DNA of 64,000 nucleotides from Onchocerca volvulus (taxonomy: Eukaryota > Nematoda > Chromadorea > Rhabditida > Onchocercidae). Position numbers and translations under genes: made by a program. Location: assembly GCA_000499405.2 (NCBI GenBank), contig HG738137.1, positions 26,341,832 through 26,405,831 of the forward strand, read 5' to 3'. Shown piece by piece: positions 63,661 through 64,000 of this stretch; position 1 is the stretch's first letter; every line of letters begins with the position of its first letter. The notes under the pieces are model-generated. The model had not been told where the DNA came from. It searched no databases and worked only from the letters and a program-made list of their open reading frames with translations.

Positions 63661-64000
63661 CTGAAATACCTGTAAAATAAATTTATATGTACTCCAAAGT
63701 AATTATGTATCGGTTTCTTATTCATTTCAGATAATTAAATGGACAGCGAAATTCATACTGAGCAAACATGGTGCACAAGATCGCGCACTTTCATAGCTTA
63801 TCCTTTTTTGAATATTGATAATTATGCTAGAAGGGTTGACATTAAGCAATGTATTTGTCTAAATAATGAAGATGAATACATCTCTATAATAGCTTTTTCA
63901 AAATGATGCTATGATGCTAGCTGTGGAAGCATTCGTTTAAATTAAGTTGGTAATGCTGTCTGTCCTTGATTTCAAACTTGTAATTTCACTGCAGCTGTGT
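63661..64000. other. Right edge: presumed intron, nothing further supported
   Basis: A+T-rich sequence upstream (minus strand) of the unidentified terminal exon. No conserved coding block or RNA gene recognised. Confidence 0.4.

Overview
The window is nuclear DNA from a nematode. It is very A+T-rich (about 70% by eye). Genes are broken into many small exons by short introns with TTTTCAG or TTTTAG acceptors, several starts lie just behind a TTTTAG-type acceptor as expected for spliced-leader trans-splicing, and every recognisable protein is metazoan. A spirurid or filarial-like worm fits the composition, but that is inference. No rRNA, tRNA, CRISPR array, intact transposon or bacterial block was recognised. 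All gene models were spliced by hand, requiring GT..AG borders, matching phases and agreement with remembered families; boundaries may be off by a base or two.

Layout. 1-3189 (-): 5' part of ribophorin II (RPN2), an oligosaccharyltransferase subunit, running off the left edge. 4583-20136 (+): a 30-exon pappalysin (PAPP-A type secreted metalloprotease) with signal peptide, LamG, three Lin12-Notch repeats, HExxHxxGxxH site, Met-turn and sushi modules. Its intron 13 holds an antisense two-exon gene, the prefoldin-like PDRG1 (11574-12358). 21510-24289 (+): ankyrin protein of the ANKRD49 type. 26652-29068 (+): DHHC palmitoyltransferase. 30666-38087 (-): calcium-independent phospholipase A2 (PLA2G6 type, 16 exons). 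39361-42883 (-): FAM114A family. 43815-47043 (-): METTL9 protein-histidine methyltransferase. 50988-57761 (+): TBC/TLDc protein of the TBC1D24 type. 58362-60317 (+): MPDU1, needed for dolichol-mannose use. 61893-63274 (+): TIMM29, a TIM22-complex subunit. 63527-63660 (-): last exon of an unidentified gene entering from the right.

METTL9, FAM114A and PLA2G6 lie head to tail on the minus strand, and TBC1D24, MPDU1 and TIMM29 head to tail on the plus strand. The two groups diverge from a 3.9 kb gene-free interval (47044-50987). Gaps of 0.6-1.6 kb within each group are longer than classic nematode operon spacing, so co-transcription is possible but unproven. Functionally the set is mixed: N-glycosylation (RPN2, MPDU1), lipid and membrane traffic (PLA2G6, DHHC, FAM114A, TBC1D24), mitochondrial import (TIMM29) and one secreted protease.

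The most notable items are the complete nematode pappalysin with its basic C-terminal tail and nested antisense gene, several intronic hairpins (one six bases behind a 5' splice site), a possible poison exon in TIMM29, an in-frame tandem repeat in the DHHC gene, and local duplications touching gene ends.
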